A stretch of DNA of 64,000 nt from Cymodocea nodosa (Eukaryota; Streptophyta; Magnoliopsida; Alismatales; Cymodoceaceae), in NCBI GenBank assembly GCA_036874045.1, contig CM072337.1, positions 22,666,001 through 22,730,000 of the forward strand, in the 5' to 3' direction. Under the pieces are notes generated by a model. It was not told where the DNA came from. It made no database searches and saw nothing but the letters and a program-made list of their open reading frames with translations. Below, piece by piece: positions 24,745 through 35,936 of the stretch. Numbering within the stretch: position 1 is the first letter of the stretch; the number at the start of each line of letters is the position of its first letter. A program made the translations under genes and the position numbers.

Positions 24745-26671
24745 ATGCCAGCCAACAATTCCATTCGAAACTCCACGACGAACGAAACCGACCGGAATCA
24801 TCGAAGACCCAGCAATATGCATAGGCATGGAGCAACGATAGCCATTCTCCTGATCTCCACCCTCGCCTTCGCGCTTCCGGTGATTGCTAACTTCATCGAC
24901 GACGACACCATATATCCACCGCAAACGAAGCACGTCGATGAAGACCAACACCACCGGCACCCTCAACATCGCAGACATCTCCTGGCAACGGCTAACAATT
25001 ACTGCGAGGGAACCTTGTACAGGTCCCTTTGCGTGTCCTCCGTGTTGGGCGTCCCCAACCTCGTGTCGAAGCCGGTCTCGGGGATCATCTCCGCCGTTCT
25101 CGATCAAACCATCGGAAAGGTCAAGCGAGCCGTTTCCCTATGCGCCAAGGCAGCCCTCAAAGTGGACGCCAGGCAGCGCATTGCGGTCAACGACTGCGTC
25201 GAGCTCTTGGACTTCACGAACGACGAGCTTAGCGTAGCCGTCGGAGCTCTAGCGCACCTCGGTACCAACGGTAACTTCATAGACGTCCAGGTCGAGCTCA
25301 GTGCCGCGATGACCAACCAGGACACGTGCCTTGTCGGATTTGAAGACACGGGCGCCAGCAACAGCTCCATCCGTGCCTCCATCGCCGCTAATCTGCAACA
25401 AGTTTCCCAGCTGGTCAGCAACGCCCTCGCCATGTCGAGGAAGTTCGTGCAAGTAGCCGTGGAATCCAAAGTAAACGCAGGAGTAGCGGTGAATAAACCC
25501 AAGTCCACACTGCTCGGCAGGTTCGCGAGTGTGGTTACGGGTACTGTCCCGGGGTGGCTGACTAGGAAAGACAGGAAATTGCTGGACGCGCCTGTTACGT
25601 CCATAAAATTCGATGTCGTGGTGGCGAAGGACGGCACGGGAAACTTCACGACCATTGGTGAGGCCGTGGAGGCGGCGCCCAAAAAATGCAACAAGAGGTT
25701 TGTGATCTACATCAAGGCCGGGGGATACTATGAGAATGTGGAGGTCAAGAAGAATAAGAGGAACCTGATGTTCGTCGGAGATGGGATGTGGAAGACGGTC
25801 GTGAAGGCGAAAAGGAGTGTGGTCGACGGGTGGACGACGTTCAGATCTGCGACCGTCGGTGAGCACGTAGCCAAATCTCGTAAATTAAAGATCATACATG
25901 ATAAGTATTCTGGTATATATATATATATATATATATATAACATAACCGCGGTGTCGGAAATCGATTTGCATGACAGCCGTCTCGGGCGAAGGATTCATCG
26001 CAAGGGACATGACCTTCCAGAACTATGCTGGGCCGAGTAAGCACCAGGCGGTTGCCCTCCGCAGCAGTGCCGACTTGTCTGCCTTCTACAGGTGCAGCTT
26101 CGCCGGATACCAAGACACCCTGTACGTCCACTCCCTCCGCCAGTTCTACCGCGAGTGCGACATCTACGGCACCGTCGACTTCATCTTCGGTGACGCCGCG
26201 GCGGTGCTTCAGAATTGCAACATTTACCCCCGCAAACCGGACCCCAAGCAGAAGAACATTATCACGGCCCAGGGCAGGAAAGACCCGAACCAGGTGACCG
26301 GCATATCGATCCAGAACTGCAAGATCACCCCCTCAGCTGACCTCGTCCCGGTGCAGTCCGCGTTCAAGACATACCTCGGGCGGCCGTGGAAGGAGTTCTC
26401 GAGGACGGTGTTCATGAACACGTATCTCGACAGCCTGATTGAGCCAGCGGGGTGGCTGGAGTGGTCCGGGGACTTCGCCTTGAAGACCTTGTACTACGGG
26501 GAGTACAAGAACTGGGGACCCGGATCGAACACGTCGATGAGGGTGAAATGGCCGGGGTACAAGGTGATCACCAACGCCAGCGAGGCCGAGCATTTCACGC
26601 CGGCGACGTTCTTAGAGGGCGACGAGTGGCTGCCGGGGACGTCCTTCCCCTTCGCCTCCGGCCTGTTTTGA
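24745..26671 (+). CDS. Type I pectin methylesterase with PMEI-like pro-region (602 aa, two exons)
   Basis: The enzyme removes methyl esters from cell-wall homogalacturonan. The coding sequence is join(24745..25858, 25977..26671), with a phase-1 intron of 118 nt (GTGAGC...GACAG). A hydrophobic signal/anchor segment lies at about residues 30-47. The pro-region with PMEI-type Cys residues spans about 85-235, followed by a basic processing motif DRKLL at 276-280. The catalytic domain runs from about 287 to the end. It has a GxYxE motif at 326-330, Q395 (QAVAL), Q417/D418 (YQDTLY), D439 (VDFIFG) and R507/W509 (LGRPW), so all known catalytic residues are present. The second in-frame Met, at residue 25, could also start a protein with an intact signal segment. 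The open frame extends upstream only to a TTG. The intron carries a (TA)n run. Family knowledge predicts secretion, with the pro-region cleaved before release to the wall. Confidence 0.95.
25914..25939. repeat. (TA)n microsatellite inside the PME intron
   Basis: A TA dinucleotide run that makes up about a fifth of the 118-nt intron, placed centrally between donor and acceptor. Confidence 0.85.
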
Positions 26672-28690
26672 TTTATATATATTCGTATCTAACGCTAGGT
26701 ATGGATATTTTTTGATATCGATAATGTTTTGCCTCGACAAGTATCGAGAGCTCTCTTCCTTGATCGACAAGGGAAGACCTTACATTATCAAATTTTCAAT
26801 AAATATGTATCGATTTTTCGTGTAAATCCTGTCTTGAAGTCCTTCGTATCAATAGTGATGATACCAAGGATATTTCAACGTACCGTAAAATAAAAATGTC
26901 CGTGACTACGGAAATTTTCCTGTATGCTGCATGTTAATAATGGTCTGTGTGTGTGTCTACTGAACAAGTTTTTCATATATTCTATATTGCCATATTATTT
27001 TTGGATATAATTTTGTCATTCCTTTTGATCGAACAATCAAAGATAATGTATGTTTTTCTTATTTTTGTGAATATATGGTCACGTAATAAAATAAAAAATA
27101 ATGAAATTGTTAAATATTTCATGAAACGAACAAAAAATCTTAATGCAATACATAAAAGATGGTGTTTAATTGTTGCCCGTCCATTTTTGAGTTTTTATTC
27201 GATTTTTCCATTATTTTTATAAGTCAATTATTTACACCTTGAAGCCTGAAAAATAAGAGTCGGTTGAAATAAATAATTTCCTTAGTGCAGAAAGACGAAA
27301 CCAGGACTTACATGTAGAAGTACAACGGTATCTTTCCCAACACCAAATAAAGTGACGCACAATTTGCAAGATAACATGCTTACACAAATTCAGCAATGGT
27401 TTGTAAAGATCTCAACTAATTAATTAGGATTTTAGTAACTGTAGATAAAACACGTTACTATTATTAAAAAACACATATATCAACTCCTCCTGTAGTTAAA
27501 CCTTTTTCTCATTCAAGCAACTTCGAGGAAAGGTTCCCATATTTTTCATTAAAATTTCAAATATTACTCGTAAAAAAAAAGAGACCCTTCCCAACAGTCA
27601 AGTCAATTTTTTTTTCTTCGTAAAGGATAATTTTTATTAATAAAAGATAATACCGACAATTGTGAGATAACCAACGTTGATGACAAGATTCAATTGTCCA
27701 AAACTGTCACAAAAATTCAGACAGGCGTTAAAAGTCTACTTAAATCGAACAAAATAGTACAATTGATAATAATATTTAACAAGTCATATGAGAAAGATCA
27801 TTTAAGGATATATTTCTTTAGTGTGACGAAAAGATTAGATTGATAAGAATTTTACTTTTTAAAACCTTTTTAACTTTGAACTTGAGATGAAGTTTTATAT
27901 CTATTGATATATTATGTTGAACCATCGTTCACGAACACCGTCAATCGTCGCAGTAAACATTATTCTTCGCAAATGGCAACCACTGACAGATGAAGCTGGG
28001 CAAATAGCACCTTGAAGGGAGGAGGAACTCCTGCTAATATTAATATTGGCAATAAAATTATTACAAAGACAACTTGAAGTTATGGTAATCCAATGATATA
28101 GATACGAAAGGAAAATAATTATCCATAATAAAATCGGCCTTAGCATTAACAACCTTAGTTATGTTGGACTTAATTGTATCGGTCTAACTTAATGTAGCTT
28201 GATGAAGTCGTTAACTGATTTCACATAATATTTTAAACTGTGTTAAGCTATTTATTAGTGAAGTCAGATTATGTCGATACGATTCAATAGGAGTACGTAG
28301 GTAAATACGAATTGATTGAGTTTTTTTTGTACATTTAAATGTTCAATTTAATATTCTAATGGTTTGTTTTTAACAAGAGGTTAACAACTATTTTTTTTAA
28401 GAAATCAAATGTTTAATTTTCTGTTTTGGTAGCCTATTTTAGGAATGGGTCAATCGATGGTTACTTTTTTGAAAATTAAATACATAATTTTTTATTTTAA
28501 ATTTCTATTTTCACATAATCTAAAATGATCAAACTATAAATTAAATACATAAATAAAAAGTAAATCCTTGGAACATCGAACAGTAATTGAACTTAAATTC
28601 CAAACCCAAACCCAAAGCCCATGTCTGGTATCTGTATCCCATTCCCATTGGTATTCCCAGCAAAACCCCAGTGCCTCCCCAGAACCTTCG
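26672..28690. other. Intergenic region between PME and MORF genes
   Basis: The PME 3' UTR contains an AATAAA near 26800. The rest is AT-rich without a recognisable gene. An open - strand stretch at 27901-28152 shows no family features. The last 100 bases are the probable MORF leader. Confidence 0.4.
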
Positions 28691-29709
28691 ATGGCAGCCG
28701 CGACCCGTCGCTGCCTCTTCTCCCTACTCTCCCGAACGCATTCTCCGAGCCCTATCCGCTTGTTACCACGCCTCGCCGTCGCTGCCATCTGTAACCAGAG
28801 ACCTGGCCCCGTCGAGCAGCTGGGGTTCTTCACCGCCCGACCGAAGACGACCACATCAGGCTCGGGCTACTCGCCGCTGAATGACCCGTCCCCCAACTGG
28901 AGCAACAGGCCACCAAAGGAGACGATACTTCTCGACGGGTGCGATTACGAGCATTGGTTGATTGTCATGGAGTTTCCGGAGGGTGATAGCAAGCCGTCCG
29001 AGGAGCAGATGGTCGAGGCTTATGTCAAAACCCTAGCTGCCGTCGTAGGAAGGTGGAATTCTTTTCTCATTTTTCTATCTGTTCCTTTCATTTTTGTCTT
29101 TCGTTATGTGCGGTGGTGATTGAATCCCGTCTCTCTGTCTGTACTTCGTCGTGATTCAGTGAGGAGGAGGCAAAGAAGAAAATTTACTCAGTTTGCACTA
29201 AGACATATACGGGATTTGGTGCATTGATCTCCGAAGAGCTCTCCTACAAAGTGAAAGGTATTACATAAGTTGGTTCCTTTTCTTTGATAATGGCCACGGC
29301 AGTACCTTTTCATAATATGATGCTTCACTACTGTTGTCAATTTAGGCATGCCTGGAGTCCTCTGGGTTCTTCCTGATTCGTATTTAGACGTACCAAACAA
29401 AGATTATGGAGGTTTGTATGGAAGTTGGATAGAGTTAATGAGTTGTCCAATTCTAACTTAGCGATTCTCTGTTCACTTTTTGTTTCTGCTTTGAACTCAA
29501 CAGGTGATTTATTTATTGATGGCAAAGTCATTCACAGACCACAGTTTCATTTTAACGAGAGACAGCAAACCAGAAACAGGCCACGTCCTCGTTATGATAG
29601 ACGGAGAGAAACAATGCCGGTAGAAAGAAGGGAGCCCATGAATAGACCAAATTGGTCTCAGGAGCAGAATATGCCTTCCTCACAGCAAAATCACGAGACT
29701 TCAGAATGA
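28691..29709 (+). CDS. MORF1: Multiple organellar RNA editing factor, MORF1-like (243 aa, four exons)
   Basis: MORF/RIP proteins bind PPR editing factors and are needed for C-to-U editing in plant mitochondria or plastids. Exons are 28691-29052, 29160-29257, 29346-29411 and 29504-29709, with consistent phases (2, 1, 1) and GT-AG borders. The N-terminus is Arg/Ser/Ala-rich, as in an organelle transit peptide (about 1-55). The MORF box starts at about residue 77 with [19 protein letters not shown] and continues through [18 protein letters not shown] and [18 protein letters not shown]. The C-terminal [13 protein letters not shown] stretch is what I remember from mitochondrial MORF1, hence the symbol; another MORF paralogue is possible. 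The open frame extends upstream only to a TTG, so the ATG at 28691 is used. A polyadenylation signal candidate lies near 29979. Confidence 0.92.
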
Positions 29710-30089
29710 CTTTACCGTGGTGCATTATCGGTGAAGGGAACAGAAGCTTCTTGGAAGTATCTATAGAAGCAATAGCCTACCGCATATCTTAGTCTGCGAT
29801 TTTTCTGAATTCACGACCAACAAAGATATGTTCGATGAAAGATTTTATGCTGAGTACACCTGGCCTTGTTCTTCAAACTCAAGAAGGTTCAAGTTTAAGG
29901 TAAACATGCAAATTTAAGGTTCTTCTAGTGAGGTTGTGATGTAAGATGGTACTTTGCTATGACTCCTTTCTTTTTCAATAAATCTCTTGTAGTAATGAAG
30001 CATGCATGGACTGATAGACACAACTCACAATTGCTTTTAGTTTTACTGGATTTAGAATATCGTCAAGTTCAGTTTTTTAAAGAAGATGC
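29710..30089. other. Probable MORF 3' UTR
   Basis: Non-coding sequence downstream of the MORF stop with AATAAA near 29979; the LINE fossil begins soon after. Confidence 0.5.
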
Positions 30090-31790
30090 TAGATGAATGG
30101 AGAAAGAGTTTTTTAATTTCTATACTTAAGAATAAGGGAGACATATATAATTGTAATAGCTATTGTGACATTAAGTTAATGAGTCATATAAATTATGGGA
30201 AATGATAATTGAGAAAAGATTAAGGCATGCAACTCAATTCACAGAAAATCAATTTGGATCTATGTTAAATAGGTCAACATTGGAAATTATTCATTTACTT
30301 AAACAATTAATGGAAAATTTTAAAGTTAATAAAAAGGATCTCTATATGGTTTTAAAAAAAAAAAACTTATGATAGGGTATTGAGAAATCTATTGCGGTGG
30401 GTTTTAGAAAAAATGAGTACCAATAGTATATATTGATATTATAAAGGAAATGTATGGAAGAATAATTATTAGTATTAAAACTATATGAGGAAAAACTAGA
30501 AAATTGTTAATAGATATAGGTTTACACTAACAGTCTTTTCTAAATCCATATCTATTTGTCTTGATTATAAACAAAGTAACTAAGGAAATTTAAGGAGGAA
30601 TAGTTTGGTGTATTCTATTTATTGATGACATAGTTTTTGTTGATGTAAATAAGTCAGAAATTAATTCTAAATTAGAATTATGAAAAATGCTTAAGAGTTC
30701 AAAGGATTTATATTGAGTAGATCAGAAACTAAATAAATGGAATGTAGATTTAATGCAAAATAAAAATAATGTATTGAGACAAAGTCTCACATCGATACAA
30801 AAGATAGAGAACTATGAAGAAGATCCTCTATTTACTGTCAATTAATTTTGAATAGGATTTTCACTTAGTATGAAAATCAGTTCTTATTGTAGGCCACTTG
30901 TAGACATAAAAATTTAAGACAAAGTTCTACCTCCATACAAAAGATAGGGTACCTAACATTATATGAACAAGGTGAGGTGACTCTTCATTTGTTGTCAATT
31001 AATTTTGAGTTGAACTTTTACTTAGTATCAAAGTTGGTTCTCATCGTGGCCTACTTGTAAACATAAAAAATATAAAAAACCTTAAGTGAAGGAGTGTGTC
31101 GAAACAAAGTCTATCATCAATATAAAAGATAAAGAACTTGACCTTATATGAAGAGAGATCATTTACTCACTATCAATTGGTTTTAAATTGGACTTTTACT
31201 TAATAATGAAAATATAAACTTCGATGACCATTAAATTTATTAAAGTAAGACTTTTAAATGATTGAAATTTATAATAAATAACAATGGTGAAATTATATAG
31301 GATGTTATTTATAGGATTAGAGTAAGATGAATGAAGTGAAGAAATTCTTTCACAGTGTTATGTGATTGGAGGATGTCTTTAAAGTTAAAAGGAAAATTCT
31401 ATAAATTTCTTATTCATCTATATATTTTATCATTGAGAATTCTGGACTATATAAAGTATGATTACATATAAAAAGTTAGTATTACAGAATTACAAATGCT
31501 TACATGAATGAGTGGTAATACTATAAGAGATAAGTTAAAAAATTATTTTACTAGAAATATAGTAAGAGTTTCAGAAATTGAAGATAAGAGAATTAATTTA
31601 GGTAGTTTGGTTATATCTTTAGGAGATTCAAGAATGCATCAGTTAGAAAAGTAGAATTAATTAGTGTAGAAGAAATTAAAAGAAATAGAAGAATTACTAA
31701 AACTGATAGAAATTGTGAGAAAAGTCTTGAATTTACGTAATTTAATAAAAAATTCGACTATATATAAAAATACATGAGAAAAAAGAATTC
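30090..31790 (+). pseudogene. Decayed RTE-type LINE reverse transcriptase
   Basis: Fragments in order match a plant RTE-clade non-LTR retrotransposon ORF. First comes KNKGDIYNC followed by IKLMSH, then ENQFGSMLNRSTLEIIHLLK and the catalytic-motif region FADDIVFVD-like near 30620-30660 (partly mutated). After a repeat insertion come LKLKGKFY at about 31370-31400 and a C-terminal GNT...VRVSEIEDKRI region to about 31780. Many stops and frameshifts interrupt it, so it is dead. The + orientation matches the MORF gene, but no link is implied. Neither end was defined. Confidence 0.75.
30778..31215. repeat. Three-unit repeat inserted in the LINE fossil
   Basis: ACAAAGTYYYAC...ATACAAAAGATAG blocks start at about 30778, 30918 and 31102. 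Each is followed by a TGTCAATTAATTTTGA-like block and an ACTTTTACTTAGTAT-like block. Units are about 140-185 bp and diverged. They separate the 5' and 3' halves of the RTE reading frame, so they arrived after the LINE inserted or by local rearrangement. They might be solo-LTR-like fragments. Confidence 0.65.
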
Positions 31791-34762
31791 ATGTGGTTGA
31801 GATCATGTAATGAGATTATGACTCATAATTGTTGTTATTATTTACTTAATTGTTCATTTTGTTCAAATATTTTTCCATGACTTTTTTCTTAGTTTTCAAT
31901 GATGGAGACCTTATGGTTGATCTCTGTTAATCATAAACCTGAGACATTGTCACCGATCCTTTTTTTGGTTATGGTTTTTAGAATATCGAGTAATATGATT
32001 AAGCTATTAAGAAAATGATACATACTCAAGAAATTAGTTTGTTTTGGTGTTAAAATAGCCACTTAGATTAAAAAAAGTTGCATATTACGTAACATATTAT
32101 ATTAAACATTGGGAAATATGAAGAAGATGTGTCATCTGTTTTAACAGTCTACAGTTCGTATCCTGCTAATTTGCATCATTAGTTGTGCCCAGTCCCTGAC
32201 CAGTTTTCTTTAACGATGATAGTGTTTTATGCATTCATCAGGATCTGAATTTTAGCGGAAATTATAGGTATCCTAATGCTTAACCAATTAAGTTAATGTA
32301 GTTCGTTAGGCCCAATCTAATTACTACTGGTCTTTCTGAATCTCATTACAAAAAACTCGATCAGGCCATTAGGTCCTCTTATCTTATTTATATTAGGCCT
32401 TCAAGCTCTGAACTAAAATTTTTTATCCTTCTTATTTTGTTCTTGTTGTAATATTGCATGAGGGCTAGAATTAAAAGGGTAACCCAGGAATAAACAACAA
32501 CTGGATATAGTCGCTGATTTTTAATTTGCAATTTTGAGGACAAACATTGACATCAAACAGAAACTGTTAGAGAATGATTTGAGTATTAAATCTGGTGTCA
32601 TGTTAGCATGTGGCTACTTGGGTGAAAGTCATGGCACAGGAATTTCTAATGTATTGATTAAAAAGATGCTTGTATCATATACCATCAATTGCTTTTTTTG
32701 ATAGTTGTAGTGTTCTTGGATTCCCTCGTAAACTTTGTATGAGAAGAGAATGCCAATTGTACCATATATTGTTGATTTTTTAGTTGAGTTTTCTTAATAT
32801 TGGTAATGTTTTTTGTTAGATACGAATTCAAAATCTTCTTTTACGAGTCTTATATGATAAGAAAAAATCAATTGCGCTATCCACCATTAGTGATCATATA
32901 CCATGCTAATTGTTTTGATGGTCAACTGTTGGGCAAACCATTATTGAATTTCCAACTCCTCATCAGGGCCTATCAAGGTCGACGTATTTATAATTAAAAA
33001 GTTGTGTTGTAATCTGGACAAGAAATTACAGGTTTAACAGAAATGAAGAAGTAATTTCCTTTTGTCAGTTTTTCTTGTCGGTAGGAAATTGATTTTGTTC
33101 TTTTAACTCTTTTTTTGGTATGTGCATATTATGAAAATCAATGGCTTGTAAAAAATTAGAGGAAAAATATTATTAATTACGCTTTAATAAACAAGTAAAA
33201 TGTAATATTGTAAACGCTATCGTTTGATTATAAAATGGAGAAGATTTCCAGATCATCCAGTAGAAAATCAGTAGTTTGTAGTGTTAAGGTTCAACAACTT
33301 AATCGGTATAAAAGATGTTTATTGTGATGATCAATCTGGGGTGTTACCATCGTACAGGTGCATAGATCCAGACATCAATTGATTACAAAATTACTAAATT
33401 AATTATATCTTACCAGGTAAAATGTAACATTACATCATAAAAACTGTAAATATAGATTTTATATTTCATTTTATCTATATTATAATAATTTATTATATTT
33501 GTTTTAAATAAAAAATATTAAGATATTTTATAAACCATTTTATGACATTAAAAAATATATTATATTATATTTCTAGATGAAAATGAGCTTATTAACTTTC
33601 GTTTGAAGAGAAAAGAGAAAATGGTATTATTGCTGAGAGAGAGTTACGTCTCCATAGGGTATCCTAATGGATATTCCATGATAATATAAATGGCCGTAAC
33701 CACTAGTTGTATCTTTGGCACTCCTCTTTAAGCTAGGCATAGATATGTACCATGTGAAATTTTAGTATGGCCTTTTCCTTGTGATTCAAGCATTTCTGCC
33801 CTTATTTCCTCTCGAACACAGCGGCTCCTCTCTCGTCTGCGATCACGGCCATTCTCCGACACTCCTCTCCATCGGTATGTTTCTCATCAAAGCCATGCCG
33901 CCAACAGATAAAGAGGTACTGAAACAGGGCTCCTATTCGATCATTAAAGTTGCACTTTCAATGGAAGCCCCGCTTCAGTTTTTTTTTTTTTTGTTGACAT
34001 TGACATGGTGTGATAAATTACCACATGCATGGAAACATGAAAAGCTTGAATGACGGCTTGTGTTATTGTTGTAGACGTTTCGGCCAGGAAGATTCAGATT
34101 GTGAAACACAAGAAGGAGCTCTAGCAAGAGACCGATCTCATGGAAGACCCACTTGAAAAGGCTCGGTACAACACTGTAATTTGAAGGCGTGGAATAACTA
34201 AGCTTCCCCTTAAATGATTATAACACAAATCCTACAAAAATCATTGGAGATATTTCAAGGTATTCATCTCTCAGATGAGCTCATCTGCTAAGGACATTTT
34301 GGATGAAATTTCATGATGACGATTGTACGTACAAAATATATTTCATTTTGGAACATCATTCCATCCAAAAAATATATATTCCATTGTCCAAAATCAAAAA
34401 TGGAAAAATAAAAAATATGGATGGGTATTTAGGGAGGGAGTAATTGATGATTATTGTTGTCAATATTTGAGTAGTTCCCTTGCTTTATACGTGTGTTTTT
34501 TGTTAGACTTGTGGATTTATTGGTATACCGTCTAGCTCTTATGGAGACCAAATATCTTTTTTAGAGTTTAAACATTGGAAGATGCAAAAATAAAAGTACC
34601 ATATATTGTAAGGAATAAGGTATTCGTGACAAACAATCTACACGCACTTTTCTCATTTTATAGTATTTACTACTTAGTCTGAAGCCCGGACGCCAAAACA
34701 AAGCCGAAATCATTCATTCATGTACAACGTCAACTACCGGTCTTGTTGCCACCTCTCTTTCC
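31791..34762. other. AT-rich region with one fossil-gene candidate
   Basis: Mostly featureless AT-rich DNA. Between about 33790 and 34150 (+) there is a leader-like CT-rich stretch, a short frame MPPTDKEVLKQGSYSIIKVA, a poly-T tract, and after a TTGTTGTAG acceptor-like site a frame SARKIQIVKHKKEL interrupted by TAG and then QETDLMEDPLEKAR. This looks like exons of a decayed gene, but I do not recognise it. Confidence 0.35.
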
Positions 34763-35936
34763 TCAGGAAGAGCAGTTGGGGTGGTGCAAGACTTTCGGAA
34801 GGGGAAGAAGATGGCTGGTTTCCACGACACGGCGGTGGCGACGACCAAGCAATAGGAGGAGGACGGCCAACACCACCAGGGCCAACATCAAGTGAAGAGG
34901 CAGATTGGAAGTCTTCGTGGTAACCATTTCCGTCCCCTCCGCCGATGCTGCTTGGTTCCCTTCGCCGACCACCATCTTCTTCTCTGAGGTCCCCGAGGTT
35001 CTGCTTGTCGGCGAACCCTTACCATCGATTTTGGTATCAAGACTGGATTTCATGACATCTTCCTCCTCCTCCGAGGAATACGAAGAGTCAGTACCCTCCG
35101 CTGGCCACCTCGTGTAGGCGACGGAATCCATGGAGTCTGACTCTGTGGCGTCCGAAACCTCCCCGCTTTCTTCCTCCTCTTCTGAAGATCCATACGTATC
35201 GTCGTCTTCGTCGATACGATCTGCCTTTTGCTCCACAATACCATCGGTAACTGCTGCGTTCTCCCAATGAACTTCATGCTCCTTCTCCGACCATCTTTCT
35301 TTAAAACCACCATCATCAGCAACAACATCAACATTCATGAGTATTGTTTGCGATTCAACGTGATCTTCCACCTGAAACGATGGCACGTCAGTCTAACGCA
35401 TGTTCTTCCCAGAAGCCATAAATCAAACCACGGATCCCTAAATAAACCCCAACCTTTGCCATGATAACAGGGACATGCAGAAGTGGTGCAACAGCATCGA
35501 TCGTCCTGTAGCGGTGCACATAACCCCTAGATCGATCAAGACGAACCCTATGCAGATTCGAGAAAAAGAAGAAGCAACGTTCACTTGATTTATACCGTTC
35601 GTTGTCGTCCTCCGACGAAGCCAGCGGCGACGGAGTGAATCCGGGAGATGGCAGGCTCCGGTCGTCAAGAAACGGAGAATTCCTTCTCTTTTGTTCTCCC
35701 CCCTCCTCTATTTTGAGCTTCATCTCTTTGTTCACGCTACCCTCTCCTCCCATTTGGAGCCTCTTCTTCTTTCCAAAAGCCCTAGCAACGAAACCCGCAG
35801 CAACCGCCGCCGCCATCAGAACCCCACCGGCAACAAGCAATCCTCTAATACCAGCGAGGCCGCCGCCGTCCACATACGCCGCCATCCACTGTCTCCCGTG
35901 GACGTTTCTATCGCCCCCTGCGGCTTTTGTTCCCAT
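34763..35936 (-). CDS. Unrecognised two-membrane-segment acidic protein (333 aa, three exons)
   Basis: Exons on the - strand are 35936-35596, 35505-35454 and 35371-34763. Phases fit exactly (341 + 52 + 609 nt = 334 codons with stop), with GT-AG borders. The N-terminal part has a hydrophobic, Gly/Ala-rich segment at about residues 29-50 followed by a basic patch. The 52-nt middle exon encodes TIDAVAPLLHVPVIMAK. The last exon is strongly acidic, with Glu/Asp/Ser runs, and ends in a Leu/Val-rich transmembrane segment followed by RRHRR and a short tail. I do not recognise the family and assign no function; it is probably a membrane protein with an acidic exposed loop. An alternative model that reads through the middle intron hits a stop near 35388. 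The start at 35936 is the first ATG of the frame. Confidence 0.65.
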
